Assembly (NCBI RefSeq): GCF_009363615.1
Contig: NZ_CP045384.1
Location: forward strand, 102,501-166,500
From: Ruegeria sp. THAF33
Lineage (GTDB): Bacteria > Pseudomonadota > Alphaproteobacteria > Rhodobacterales > Rhodobacteraceae
Direction of reading: 5' to 3'
DNA: 64,000 nt
Shown here: one piece after another, positions 25,981 to 33,002 of the stretch
Position numbering within the stretch: the first letter of the stretch is position 1
Layout of the letters: every line of letters starts with the position of its first letter
Made by a program: the position numbers and the translations under genes
The notes under the pieces: model-generated
Told to the model about the DNA's origin: nothing
Database searches by the model: none
Seen by the model: only the letters and a program-made list of their open reading frames with translations

Positions 25981-26928
25981 TCAAACTGCTACGGCTTTGA
26001 CCACCGGCAGGGGAATTTCAGGTGCGGTCATGTCAAAAACCGCAACCGGACGACCGAGGGCGCGACTTGCCGCTGTCAATACCGTCGTCAGCGATGGGTT
26101 CGGGCTGTCCCACGCCTGCACGTCGTACAACCGCGTCGGAGCAACAGGCCGGTCATTCTGCGCGCCACGATAAAGCCGGAACAGACGGGCCTGTTCAGCA
26201 TCCATGCCGTGATCCGTTACACCGTTGTGTTCAAGCATCACCATGTTGCGCCAGGACACCACCGCCTCGGATGCTGCGTGCCAGACGCCCTGCGCCAGAT
26301 TTGCGGAAAGCGCCGATCCATAGGTCGGCCTGCCGCCATCCGCATCTGCGCAGACCGCGCGCAGCAGAAGGCCGATGCCCGGAACTTCGAGGATGTGAAG
26401 GCTCAGTTGCCGCAGTTGGACGTGCAGCCACTGCGTCAAATCATGGGGCAGGACCGTGTCCGGCGCCAGGTGGTCAAACCCCTGCGATCCAAGAGCGTGT
26501 TCCAAACACTCCAGCGCCGCCCACAGCGCGGCGGCTTCATGTGTCGGGCCAGCCGCGGCACCTTTCGAAGTGACCTTTCCGTCACTGCCCGGAACACCCA
26601 GTGCAAGCGCGTCGTTTGGCATCACATGGGATGCGCCATCCGACGCGATCAGGCTTTCGCGGGTTTGTGGTGCTTCGGTACTGTATTGCAAGGCATAGCG
26701 CTCAATCGCCTCGAACCCGGCCAGCCGCGCCGCCTCTTCCGGTGTGCGGCCAGTGCCGAAAGACACGCGATGACCCATCCCGCCCTTAGGGGGCAGAGCT
26801 CCGTCGCGCAGCTCGATCAAGCGAAAAGCCGCGTGGATCGGCGCATCTTTGGGGAATTCGGCAAACGAGGGTTTGGAAATTAGCCGAGCAGTTTCAGCGC
26901 GTTCTATCAACGTGTCGGTCATTTTCAT
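25981..26928 (-). CDS. Short YcaO-domain protein (putative peptide cyclodehydratase/thioamidation-type ATPase)
   Basis: 315 aa from ATG 26928 (26922 is possible). YcaO ATP-binding landmarks are readable: GTGRTPEEAARLAGFEAIER (58-77, Glu73/Glu76/Arg77), KGAAAGPTHEAAALWAALEC (122-141, Glu140) with Glu143, and a third helix with Glu221 (HAASEAVVSWRN). It stops at PLPVVKAVAV, right after the strand that in typical YcaO proteins precedes a 60-100 residue tail, so the C terminus with the usual Pro-rich end is missing. YcaO enzymes activate peptide backbone amides with ATP to form azolines, thioamides or amidines. Divergent from the precursor gene, 62 bases between start codons. Confidence 0.8.
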   Translation of the reverse strand: MKMTDTLIERAETARLISKPSFAEFPKDAPIHAAFRLIELRDGALPPKGGMGHRVSFGTGRTPEEAARLAGFEAIERYALQYSTEAPQTRESLIASDGASHVMPNDALALGVPGSDGKVTSKGAAAGPTHEAAALWAALECLEHALGSQGFDHLAPDTVLPHDLTQWLHVQLRQLSLHILEVPGIGLLLRAVCADADGGRPTYGSALSANLAQGVWHAASEAVVSWRNMVMLEHNGVTDHGMDAEQARLFRLYRGAQNDRPVAPTRLYDVQAWDSPNPSLTTVLTAASRALGRPVAVFDMTAPEIPLPVVKAVAV

Positions 26929-26990
26929 TTCCGGATAAGCATATAACGGGGTATACAAGTGGGCATTGTTGTTTGAGAAGGAGATTTTAC

Positions 26991-27302
26991 ATGGCTCGTT
27001 TGGCAATCAACCCGAATTATTCGTTGAAAGACTTGGGGTGCGAAGTTCTGAATGCCGCGCGCGGCCGTGCGCTGGGGTCGCAAGATGATCAGGACGCGGC
27101 GGAACGCAAAATTCAAGAAATCCTTGCGGACAGTGGTAACCCAGAGGTCAGGTTTGTCTATGACACGAAGGATCTGGTTCATATCGTTGTTCCGGACCTG
27201 AGTGACAAAAAGCCGGATCCGAACCCCGATCACGAGTCATGGTGCTGCAAACTGGCCTATGAAGCGATGGGCGGTATCGTCATATTTGGATGCAGCGGTT
27301 AA
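26991..27302 (+). CDS. Putative RiPP precursor peptide with nitrile-hydratase-like leader (NHLP type)
   Basis: 103 aa. A strong AGAAGGAG (26976-26983) fixes ATG 26991. Residues 1-72 look like a shortened NHLP leader: a helical, charged segment then VRFVYDTKDLVHIVVP (53-68), which follows the NHLP pattern of a strand pair ending VxLP. A Pro/Asp linker (DKKPDPNPD) separates it from a compact tail at 81-103 with Ser83, Cys85, Cys86, a Gly-Gly at 94-95, Cys101 and Ser102. The tail is the likely core; cleavage could be at the linker or after Gly-Gly (leaving IVIFGCSG). Adjacent YcaO, haloperoxidase-fold protein and regulator support a RiPP role. Not experimentally described as far as I know. Confidence 0.72.
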   Translation: MARLAINPNYSLKDLGCEVLNAARGRALGSQDDQDAAERKIQEILADSGNPEVRFVYDTKDLVHIVVPDLSDKKPDPNPDHESWCCKLAYEAMGGIVIFGCSG

Positions 27303-27334
27303 CGACAACCCCCGAACGTTTTTGAGGGCCGTTA

Positions 27335-28954
27335 GTGACTGAGGCAAAAACCAAGGTTTTTTTGACCGGACCGTTTCAGATTATCCGTGACGACGGTCAG
27401 GATGTGACGCCTCGGGGCACCAAAGCGAAAGCTCTTCTTGCTTTGGTGCTTCTGTCGAAAAACGCGATACGTAGCAGGGCTTGGTTGCAGGACAAGCTCT
27501 GGAGCGAGAGTTCGCCCGCACAAGGCGCGGCGTCGCTGCGCAAAGAGCTGAGTGTTCTCAGCAAGCACTTTTCCAAGCACAGACTTGATATTCTTGAAAT
27601 CACCCGTGAAACGGTGTCGATCAATCTGGCAGCAGTCGAGGTTGATCTGTTTGACGAGCAGCTCAGTCCCGATCGGGCTGAATTGCTGGAAGGGTTGGAC
27701 GTTGCCGACCCCGAGTTCGAGGCATGGCTGACGGTTGAACGGCAGGCCTATTGGGACATCGATACAGACTCAGACGGACCGGTTCTGGCGGGCCGCGGTT
27801 TACCGGTGCATTGGGGGCGTTTGCGTCCAGCGGTTGTGGTTGAGCCTTTTGAAGTTGTCGGGGAAACGCCGGATATCAGCATCGCTGCCTCCTCCATACG
27901 AGACGAACTCATGTTTCTTCTCGGCACAATGTCTGACGTAATCGAACTGCGTGACGCGCGCAGGCAGGAAGGCCCGGTTGAAGGTTATGTTCTCAGCGGC
28001 AGCGTGGTTGGCGCGGAAGGCTTGCGGGTGGCCGCTCAATTGACGTCAACCGCGGATCAGGTGTGCCTTTGGACACAGCGGTTCCGCTTTCGTGCGAAGG
28101 AAACATTCGACGCGGTCGAAGAAATCGCCATGAAGGTCGTCGAGGCGCTCCAACTGCGATTGCGCGACGGGTATTGGTCAGAAATCTGGTCAAGCCGTGT
28201 CACTTCGACCGAGGCCTGGTCTGCGTTCCAGAAAGCGCGCATATTGGAAAGCCAGGCAACGGAAGACGGGTTGCAGGATGCCATCCGTCAATACCGCGCC
28301 TGTCTCGAGTTTGACCCCGGATACCTGCCGGCCCGTGTGGCGATCGGTTTCTGTCATTTGGACATGATCCGTCTGGGCATGGATGCAAACCCGGCCGAGA
28401 CGCTGGCAATGGTAGAGGCCGAATGCAAACAGTTGCGCAACCTGAACCCGACTGACCCGTATTGCTCGGCTCTCCATGCTTTTACCCACAGTGTTGCCGG
28501 CAACACGTCAGAGGCTTGCAGCTTGATGCTTGCCGTCGTGGAACGTTTCAGTGGAAGCCCGGAATTGTTGGGATATTACGGCATCCTGTTGGTGTATGAT
28601 GACCGGGCCGAAGAAGGTGTTTCGGTCTGCAAGAAAGCGTTGGCGTTGACGCCGCATCCGCCCATTTGGATCGAAGCAAATCTGGCAATCGCAATGATGA
28701 TGACCGGGGACAAGGCCGCGTGGCAGCATGCCCATAACGTGTTGCGGGTTGACCCGGGACGCGTTCGCCCCAGGGTCGTGCTGTGCATGCTGTCCGCCGC
28801 CGCCGGGAACCATTCCCTGGCGCGTCGACATGCCCGGCAGATTCTGGAATTGCAGCCGGGCTTTACGGCCGAACGCTGGGCCTGGCCCGGCTGTTTCAAG
28901 AACAGGCAACACTACGAAAAAGGCGTGCGGCTGTTGTCGGCGGCCGGTTTGTGA
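27335..28954 (+). CDS. SARP/OmpR-type winged-helix regulator with TPR domain
   Basis: 539 aa, GTG start at 27335. Residues 5-95 form an OmpR-like winged helix of the SARP kind (VFLTGPFQIIRDDGQDVTPRG … SLRKELSVLSKHF). A bacterial transcriptional activator-like section and an adenylate-cyclase-associated middle domain follow, then TPR-like helical repeats at about 290-530. No receiver domain or membrane helix. It lies 32 bases after the precursor gene on the same strand; SARP-like regulators often control natural-product clusters, so it is the likely switch of this locus. Confidence 0.85.
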   Translation: MTEAKTKVFLTGPFQIIRDDGQDVTPRGTKAKALLALVLLSKNAIRSRAWLQDKLWSESSPAQGAASLRKELSVLSKHFSKHRLDILEITRETVSINLAAVEVDLFDEQLSPDRAELLEGLDVADPEFEAWLTVERQAYWDIDTDSDGPVLAGRGLPVHWGRLRPAVVVEPFEVVGETPDISIAASSIRDELMFLLGTMSDVIELRDARRQEGPVEGYVLSGSVVGAEGLRVAAQLTSTADQVCLWTQRFRFRAKETFDAVEEIAMKVVEALQLRLRDGYWSEIWSSRVTSTEAWSAFQKARILESQATEDGLQDAIRQYRACLEFDPGYLPARVAIGFCHLDMIRLGMDANPAETLAMVEAECKQLRNLNPTDPYCSALHAFTHSVAGNTSEACSLMLAVVERFSGSPELLGYYGILLVYDDRAEEGVSVCKKALALTPHPPIWIEANLAIAMMMTGDKAAWQHAHNVLRVDPGRVRPRVVLCMLSAAAGNHSLARRHARQILELQPGFTAERWAWPGCFKNRQHYEKGVRLLSAAGL

Positions 28955-28961
28955 CGGGTCG

Positions 28962-29345
28962 TCAGGTTTCTTCCAACACCTTGCGGGCCACGCGAAAACA
29001 CTCCAGCGCCTGAGGAACACCGCAATATATCCCGACCACGTGGATGATGGCGCGGATTTCTTCCTTTGAAACCCCGTTGTTGATGGCGCCCCGGCAGTGG
29101 ATTTCCCATTCATGCATCTTGCCCAGTGCACCGATCATCGACAGGTTCATCATCGACCGGGTCTTGGCGTCGATCACGTCGTCGCCCCACCCAAACCCCC
29201 AGCACCAGGCCGTCATGGCTTCTTGAAACGGGCGGGTGAAGTCGTCGGCGGCAGCAAGGTTTTTTTCCACATACTCTGCGCCCAGCGTGTTCTTCCTTTG
29301 CTCCAGTCCTTTCAGAAACAGGTCTTCGTCGAAAATGTCGGCCAT
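28962..29345 (-). CDS. Carboxymuconolactone decarboxylase (CMD/AhpD-like) family protein
   Basis: 127 aa from ATG 29345. The CMD core is at about 35-120: RSMMNLSMIGALGKMHEWEI, HCRGAINNGVSKEEIRAI and VVGIYCGVPQALECF, matching PcaC-like proteins. Longer upstream frame extends into the next gene's end and is not used. Members are decarboxylases or AhpD-like redox proteins; substrate unknown. Last gene of the minus arm of the RpiR regulon, 17 bases after the sulfotransferase gene. Confidence 0.88.
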   Translation of the reverse strand: MADIFDEDLFLKGLEQRKNTLGAEYVEKNLAAADDFTRPFQEAMTAWCWGFGWGDDVIDAKTRSMMNLSMIGALGKMHEWEIHCRGAINNGVSKEEIRAIIHVVGIYCGVPQALECFRVARKVLEET

Positions 29346-29362
29346 TGCGGGTCTCCGGTGTG

Positions 29363-30109
29363 TCAGTGTGTCAGGCGGTGTCTGTAAAGGTGATCGTAAT
29401 GCGGTTTCATCCTGCGGTGCACCTGTTTCACACGGTCTGGCGCGTCCGCGATGTCGATATGCGTGCGGGGCTGCGGGGCAAGCCCGGTCGATTTCGCCAG
29501 GTTGCCATGGAACGACCCGCCGTCCCACCAACTGAGGGCGGACGGATCACCGCCCGGTTCCCATGTCAGCGCCTCTTGGATGAATGGGATTCCCACCGCG
29601 TCACAGAAGGCCCGGGTCATGCCGTGTGGGTCTTCCAGCAGGTCATCGCTGTCAATGACCGGCGGCGGCGTTCCGTTCAACGCCGTCAACAGATCGAACA
29701 GCGCGCGCTGTTCGGGAAAGCCAACCTCGCCTTCGGCAAAGTCCGGCCATTGCTTGTACATCGAAGTGATGGTCTTGGCCGGGTCCCGGATCAGGAAGGC
29801 GTGGGTGAAATGCGACAGAAACTCGGCATCCCACATGTGGTTGATGTAATGCGGAAAATCCTTGAGAAAGACCGGCCCCCGTTTCGCCCGCTGCTGAATG
29901 TCCAGCCACACGCTGTCCAGTGTCAGGCCCGGTGTTGTCACATCACCCGGTTGGAACCGATGCCAAAGCGGGTCTTCACCCTGATACCACGCCTCGCCGA
30001 AGGGCTCGTGCAGGCAGTCGAGATCACCGCGTTGCCGCATCATCCACTCGAATGCGGTTGACGTGGATCTGGGCACGGCCCAGAGCGCGAGGATTTTGTG
30101 CATGGTCAT
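29363..30109 (-). CDS. Sulfotransferase family protein (PAPS-dependent type)
   Basis: 248 aa. The 5'-phosphosulfate loop is WAVPRSTSTAFEW (about 10-22) and the 3'-phosphate motif FLIRDPAKTITSMY (about 115-128), the two PAPS-binding signatures of soluble sulfotransferases. Similar proteins are often annotated as branched-chain aminotransferase-like or sulfotransferase domain proteins. Overlaps the upstream gene by four bases. Substrate unknown; sulfonation of a hydroxylated betaine product is only a guess. Confidence 0.85.
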   Translation of the reverse strand: MTMHKILALWAVPRSTSTAFEWMMRQRGDLDCLHEPFGEAWYQGEDPLWHRFQPGDVTTPGLTLDSVWLDIQQRAKRGPVFLKDFPHYINHMWDAEFLSHFTHAFLIRDPAKTITSMYKQWPDFAEGEVGFPEQRALFDLLTALNGTPPPVIDSDDLLEDPHGMTRAFCDAVGIPFIQEALTWEPGGDPSALSWWDGGSFHGNLAKSTGLAPQPRTHIDIADAPDRVKQVHRRMKPHYDHLYRHRLTH

Positions 30110-30942
30110 GGCCTCTCGAATAACTCAAGACGTTTCAGCAATTGCCCGTGCGGTTTGTCGGGTGCGATACCGAGGGATTTGAAGATGCGCCAGTAAAGCG
30201 CGATGTCGTGGCCGATCACCGGTTTGCCCAGCGCGTCTTCTAGCGTATCGGCCAGATGCAGCGGGCGCTGGGGCAAGCCACCGGGTCCGGTGCGGAAATT
30301 GCACATGCCATTGATCAGGATCGCTTCGGCCTGAGGTGCCTTGTCGGCCACATATTCAAAGCTTTTCAGTGCCAGATCGCCGTCAAAGACCCAGCGACAG
30401 GAATTGACTTCTTCCTGACTGTCGAACCAGCCCTGATCGTGGAAATTCCCGGCCCAGACCACATCAAACCCGGCTTCTTTCAAGAAACCGACCGTGCCCT
30501 GCCACCATTCCGGCCAATGATAGGCGGCGTTCAGGGCAACCTTTTCGACATTCAGGTCACGCAATGCCTCGACCATGGCATATCCTGCCATGTGAAAGCG
30601 GGTTTCATATTTGTCTGACAGGTCTTCGCAGTGTTGCCGAACGCCTTCCACGCCCAGCCCGCAGGCATGGACCCAATTCGAACCGACCTGACCGCAGACA
30701 TCCACACCGTTGCGGGACATGCAGTGCACGAAGTCTTCGAGCATGCCAAAGTTCTTTCTCCGCTGATCCAACCCGTGCACATAATCCGGCACATGCAGCA
30801 TCCACCCGTGAACGCCCACCGTTTCGGGGCACATGCGCAGGAAATCCGAGGGCGCGGCGTCAAAATCGAACGGCGGGCAGGTGAACCCGACCTGATGGCG
30901 GAACAGTTTGTGTTCCGGGCGCCAGACTTCAGGCATCAGCAT
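30106..30942 (-). CDS. Maleate isomerase/arylmalonate decarboxylase-like protein (Asp/Glu racemase superfamily)
   Basis: 278 aa. Two candidate catalytic cysteines lie in the expected symmetric places: Cys83 (GVDVCGQVGSN) and Cys214 (INGMCNFRTGPG), the latter in the loop typical of maleate cis-trans isomerases and arylmalonate decarboxylases. The fold pattern of two Rossmann-like halves is readable (VGVHGWMLHV; KVALNAAYHW). The reaction would be racemisation, isomerisation or decarboxylation of a small diacid. In an operon with a Rieske oxygenase and a sulfotransferase. Confidence 0.8.
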   Translation of the reverse strand: MLMPEVWRPEHKLFRHQVGFTCPPFDFDAAPSDFLRMCPETVGVHGWMLHVPDYVHGLDQRRKNFGMLEDFVHCMSRNGVDVCGQVGSNWVHACGLGVEGVRQHCEDLSDKYETRFHMAGYAMVEALRDLNVEKVALNAAYHWPEWWQGTVGFLKEAGFDVVWAGNFHDQGWFDSQEEVNSCRWVFDGDLALKSFEYVADKAPQAEAILINGMCNFRTGPGGLPQRPLHLADTLEDALGKPVIGHDIALYWRIFKSLGIAPDKPHGQLLKRLELFERP

Positions 30943-30961
30943 CAGCGTGCAACCTCGGCCA

Positions 30962-32050
30962 CTAATCCACAGCCTCGCGCATCCATTGCTGAAGCCGCGC
31001 GATGGAATGTTCCGACATCACCCCACAGCCCGGATCCAGAACAAGCGGTCCGGGGCGATAGCCCCGCGACTTGAGCCCGCGATGAACGGATTCCACAAGG
31101 CGGATGTCTTCCTCAACCGTCGTTTCACGGTCCTGGACCGCCAATTGCCGGATGACCGCACTGTCCGAGCCTCCCTCGGTGTACCAGCCGCGCCAGACGG
31201 TGCAGTGATCGGCATCAACCGCGCGCCAGTGATAGGTGTTCAGCACATTGCCGGGGTAACACTGGAACGAGAACATCGGCCACAGGAACCACGATTGGTA
31301 ATCGCCTGCGTGCGGTACCGACAGGTCGATGGGGTAGGTCATCTTGTCGAGGCTCTGGCATTCCGTCGTGTGACGCAGGACGTAGCCGCCGCCCGCGTCG
31401 GGCTGAATGTCATAGGTCTCGGGCTTGACCACACCTTCGGCAAAGGTCGGGTGGTTGGTCGGGCAGTGATAGCATTCCGAGTAGTTCTCGACACTGACCT
31501 TCCAGTTGCAGTTTTCGGGGATCTCCACCCATTCCAGCGGTTCCAGATCGTCGATATGCGGAACGAATGCGCGGATTTCCTCGCGCACGCCGGGGTACCA
31601 TTCATCCATCGGCGCGGCGTCGTCATCGAGGTTGACGAAAATGAAACCGTTGAACACTTCGGTGCGCACCGAGGTCAGGCAAATGGCGCTGCGGTCGAAC
31701 CCGGGGACGGATTTGATGTTCGGTCCGGCGCGCAATTGGCCGGACAGCTCATAAGTCCAGGCGTGGTAGGGGCAGACGACGACACGCGTGTTGCCCGCGC
31801 CGGTGACCATTTCATGCGCGCGATGCTGGCAGACGTTATAGAATGTGCGGATTTCGCCGTCGCGGCCGCGAATGCAGAACAAGTTCTGGCCGGCGATCTC
31901 AAACGCAAAGTAGTCCCCCGTTTCCCGGACCTGCGCGACATGGCCCGCAAACTGCCACGTTCGGGCCAGAAGCCCCTGCATTTCCTGCTCGAAAATCGCA
32001 GGGTCGACATAGTATCGCGCGTCCAGGGAGTGGGTCAGGGGTGCGTTCAT
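30962..32050 (-). CDS. Rieske non-heme iron oxygenase, alpha subunit (quaternary-amine type)
   Basis: 362 aa. Rieske [2Fe-2S] ligands Cys74-His76 (YNVCQHRAHE) and Cys93-His96 (VVCPYHAWTY). Mononuclear iron site Glu192, His195, His200 (NYSECYHCPTNHP): the bridging residue is Glu rather than Asp, as in carnitine monooxygenase CntA and relatives acting on quaternary ammonium compounds. Members hydroxylate an N-methyl or C-H bond, often giving demethylation. It has no reductase gene beside it. It overlaps the RpiR gene by four bases and faces an FAD/GcvT dehydrogenase operon, so N-demethylation of a betaine is the best guess. Confidence 0.9.
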   Translation of the reverse strand: MNAPLTHSLDARYYVDPAIFEQEMQGLLARTWQFAGHVAQVRETGDYFAFEIAGQNLFCIRGRDGEIRTFYNVCQHRAHEMVTGAGNTRVVVCPYHAWTYELSGQLRAGPNIKSVPGFDRSAICLTSVRTEVFNGFIFVNLDDDAAPMDEWYPGVREEIRAFVPHIDDLEPLEWVEIPENCNWKVSVENYSECYHCPTNHPTFAEGVVKPETYDIQPDAGGGYVLRHTTECQSLDKMTYPIDLSVPHAGDYQSWFLWPMFSFQCYPGNVLNTYHWRAVDADHCTVWRGWYTEGGSDSAVIRQLAVQDRETTVEEDIRLVESVHRGLKSRGYRPGPLVLDPGCGVMSEHSIARLQQWMREAVD

Positions 32051-32934
32051 TCGGGCTCCTCCGCGTAGAGGCCAAGTTGGTGTCTGCGTTGGTGAAACCG
32101 TTCCACCCGCTCGACGATCTCATCGCTGGACACTGCGATCACGAAGGACAGCAGAGTTTCCAGCAAGGCAATCGTCGAAACGGAGGACGGAAAGAATTGC
32201 GGCGTGTCGGCGGCGACGACAAAACCATGATGGGCGTTCAGGATCACCGGGCTAGCCGGGCTGTCGGAAATACCGATGACGGTCAGACCCTGTTGACGAG
32301 CCAGCTTGATCGCCTCGATGACTTCGGTGCGATAGGGGTGGCAGGTGATCGCGATCAGCACGTCCTGTTCATCGGCCCAGGCCAGATCATCCACCGGGGT
32401 CGAGCCGGGGCGCGGAATCGCGTGGAACTGCTTCATCCCGGTTGACGCAAGATAAGTGAAATTGCGCGCGTTCGAGTTGTTGACGCCGACGCCCAGCGTG
32501 AAGATCTGGCGGCAATTCCAGATATCCTCGGCAGCGGCTTTCAGAGTTGCGGCATCGATCCCGGCAAAGGTTTCTTCGATATTGCGGATCGCCGCACCCA
32601 CCATATCGGCATAAAGCCCACCCAGTTCCCCTGACTTGCCAATGTCCTGCAACCAGCGCGCGCGGTCTGGAAACGACACGTTGCCCCGTCGAATCGCTTC
32701 GCGGAAGGGGGCCCGGAAATCTTCATACCCTTCGAAGCCCACCTGCCGGGCCATGCGCACGAAGGTATTGGGTTTGACCTTGGCCGCCTCGGCAATCTCG
32801 CGCACGGTTGAAACCCCAACATCCGTTGGGTTTTCCAGCACGTACCGAGCGGCTTTCTGCGCCTCGGGGGTAAGGGCGTCCCACTCCTGGCTCAGGCGGT
32901 CCAGAACGATTGATGATACATTTGTGTCATTCAT
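32047..32934 (-). CDS. MurR/RpiR family transcriptional regulator
   Basis: 295 aa. Helix-turn-helix (HTH_6) at about 15-90 (VSTVREIAEAAKVKPNTFVR) and a sugar-isomerase SIS domain at about 125-265. Proteins of this family sense phosphorylated or small organic ligands and repress or activate adjacent catabolic operons. First gene of the minus arm and divergent from the FAD/GcvT gene; an 18-bp near-palindrome overlaps its own start, so autoregulation is likely. Confidence 0.93.
   Translation of the reverse strand: MNDTNVSSIVLDRLSQEWDALTPEAQKAARYVLENPTDVGVSTVREIAEAAKVKPNTFVRMARQVGFEGYEDFRAPFREAIRRGNVSFPDRARWLQDIGKSGELGGLYADMVGAAIRNIEETFAGIDAATLKAAAEDIWNCRQIFTLGVGVNNSNARNFTYLASTGMKQFHAIPRPGSTPVDDLAWADEQDVLIAITCHPYRTEVIEAIKLARQQGLTVIGISDSPASPVILNAHHGFVVAADTPQFFPSSVSTIALLETLLSFVIAVSSDEIVERVERFHQRRHQLGLYAEEPE
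32913..32930. promoter_or_regulatory. Candidate RpiR operator
   Basis: ATGATACA-TT-TGTGTCAT, an inverted repeat with one mismatch, just inside the 5' end of the RpiR gene. A second TACATTTGTG core lies 30 bp away (32947-32956), about three helical turns, in the divergent promoter region. Together they could control both arms. Confidence 0.5.
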
Positions 32935-33002
32935 GATTGACGATGGTACATTTGTGGAATTAGCCTGTCGAGCAGAAACGCGACTCGGGAAGAGGAAAAA
33001 TC

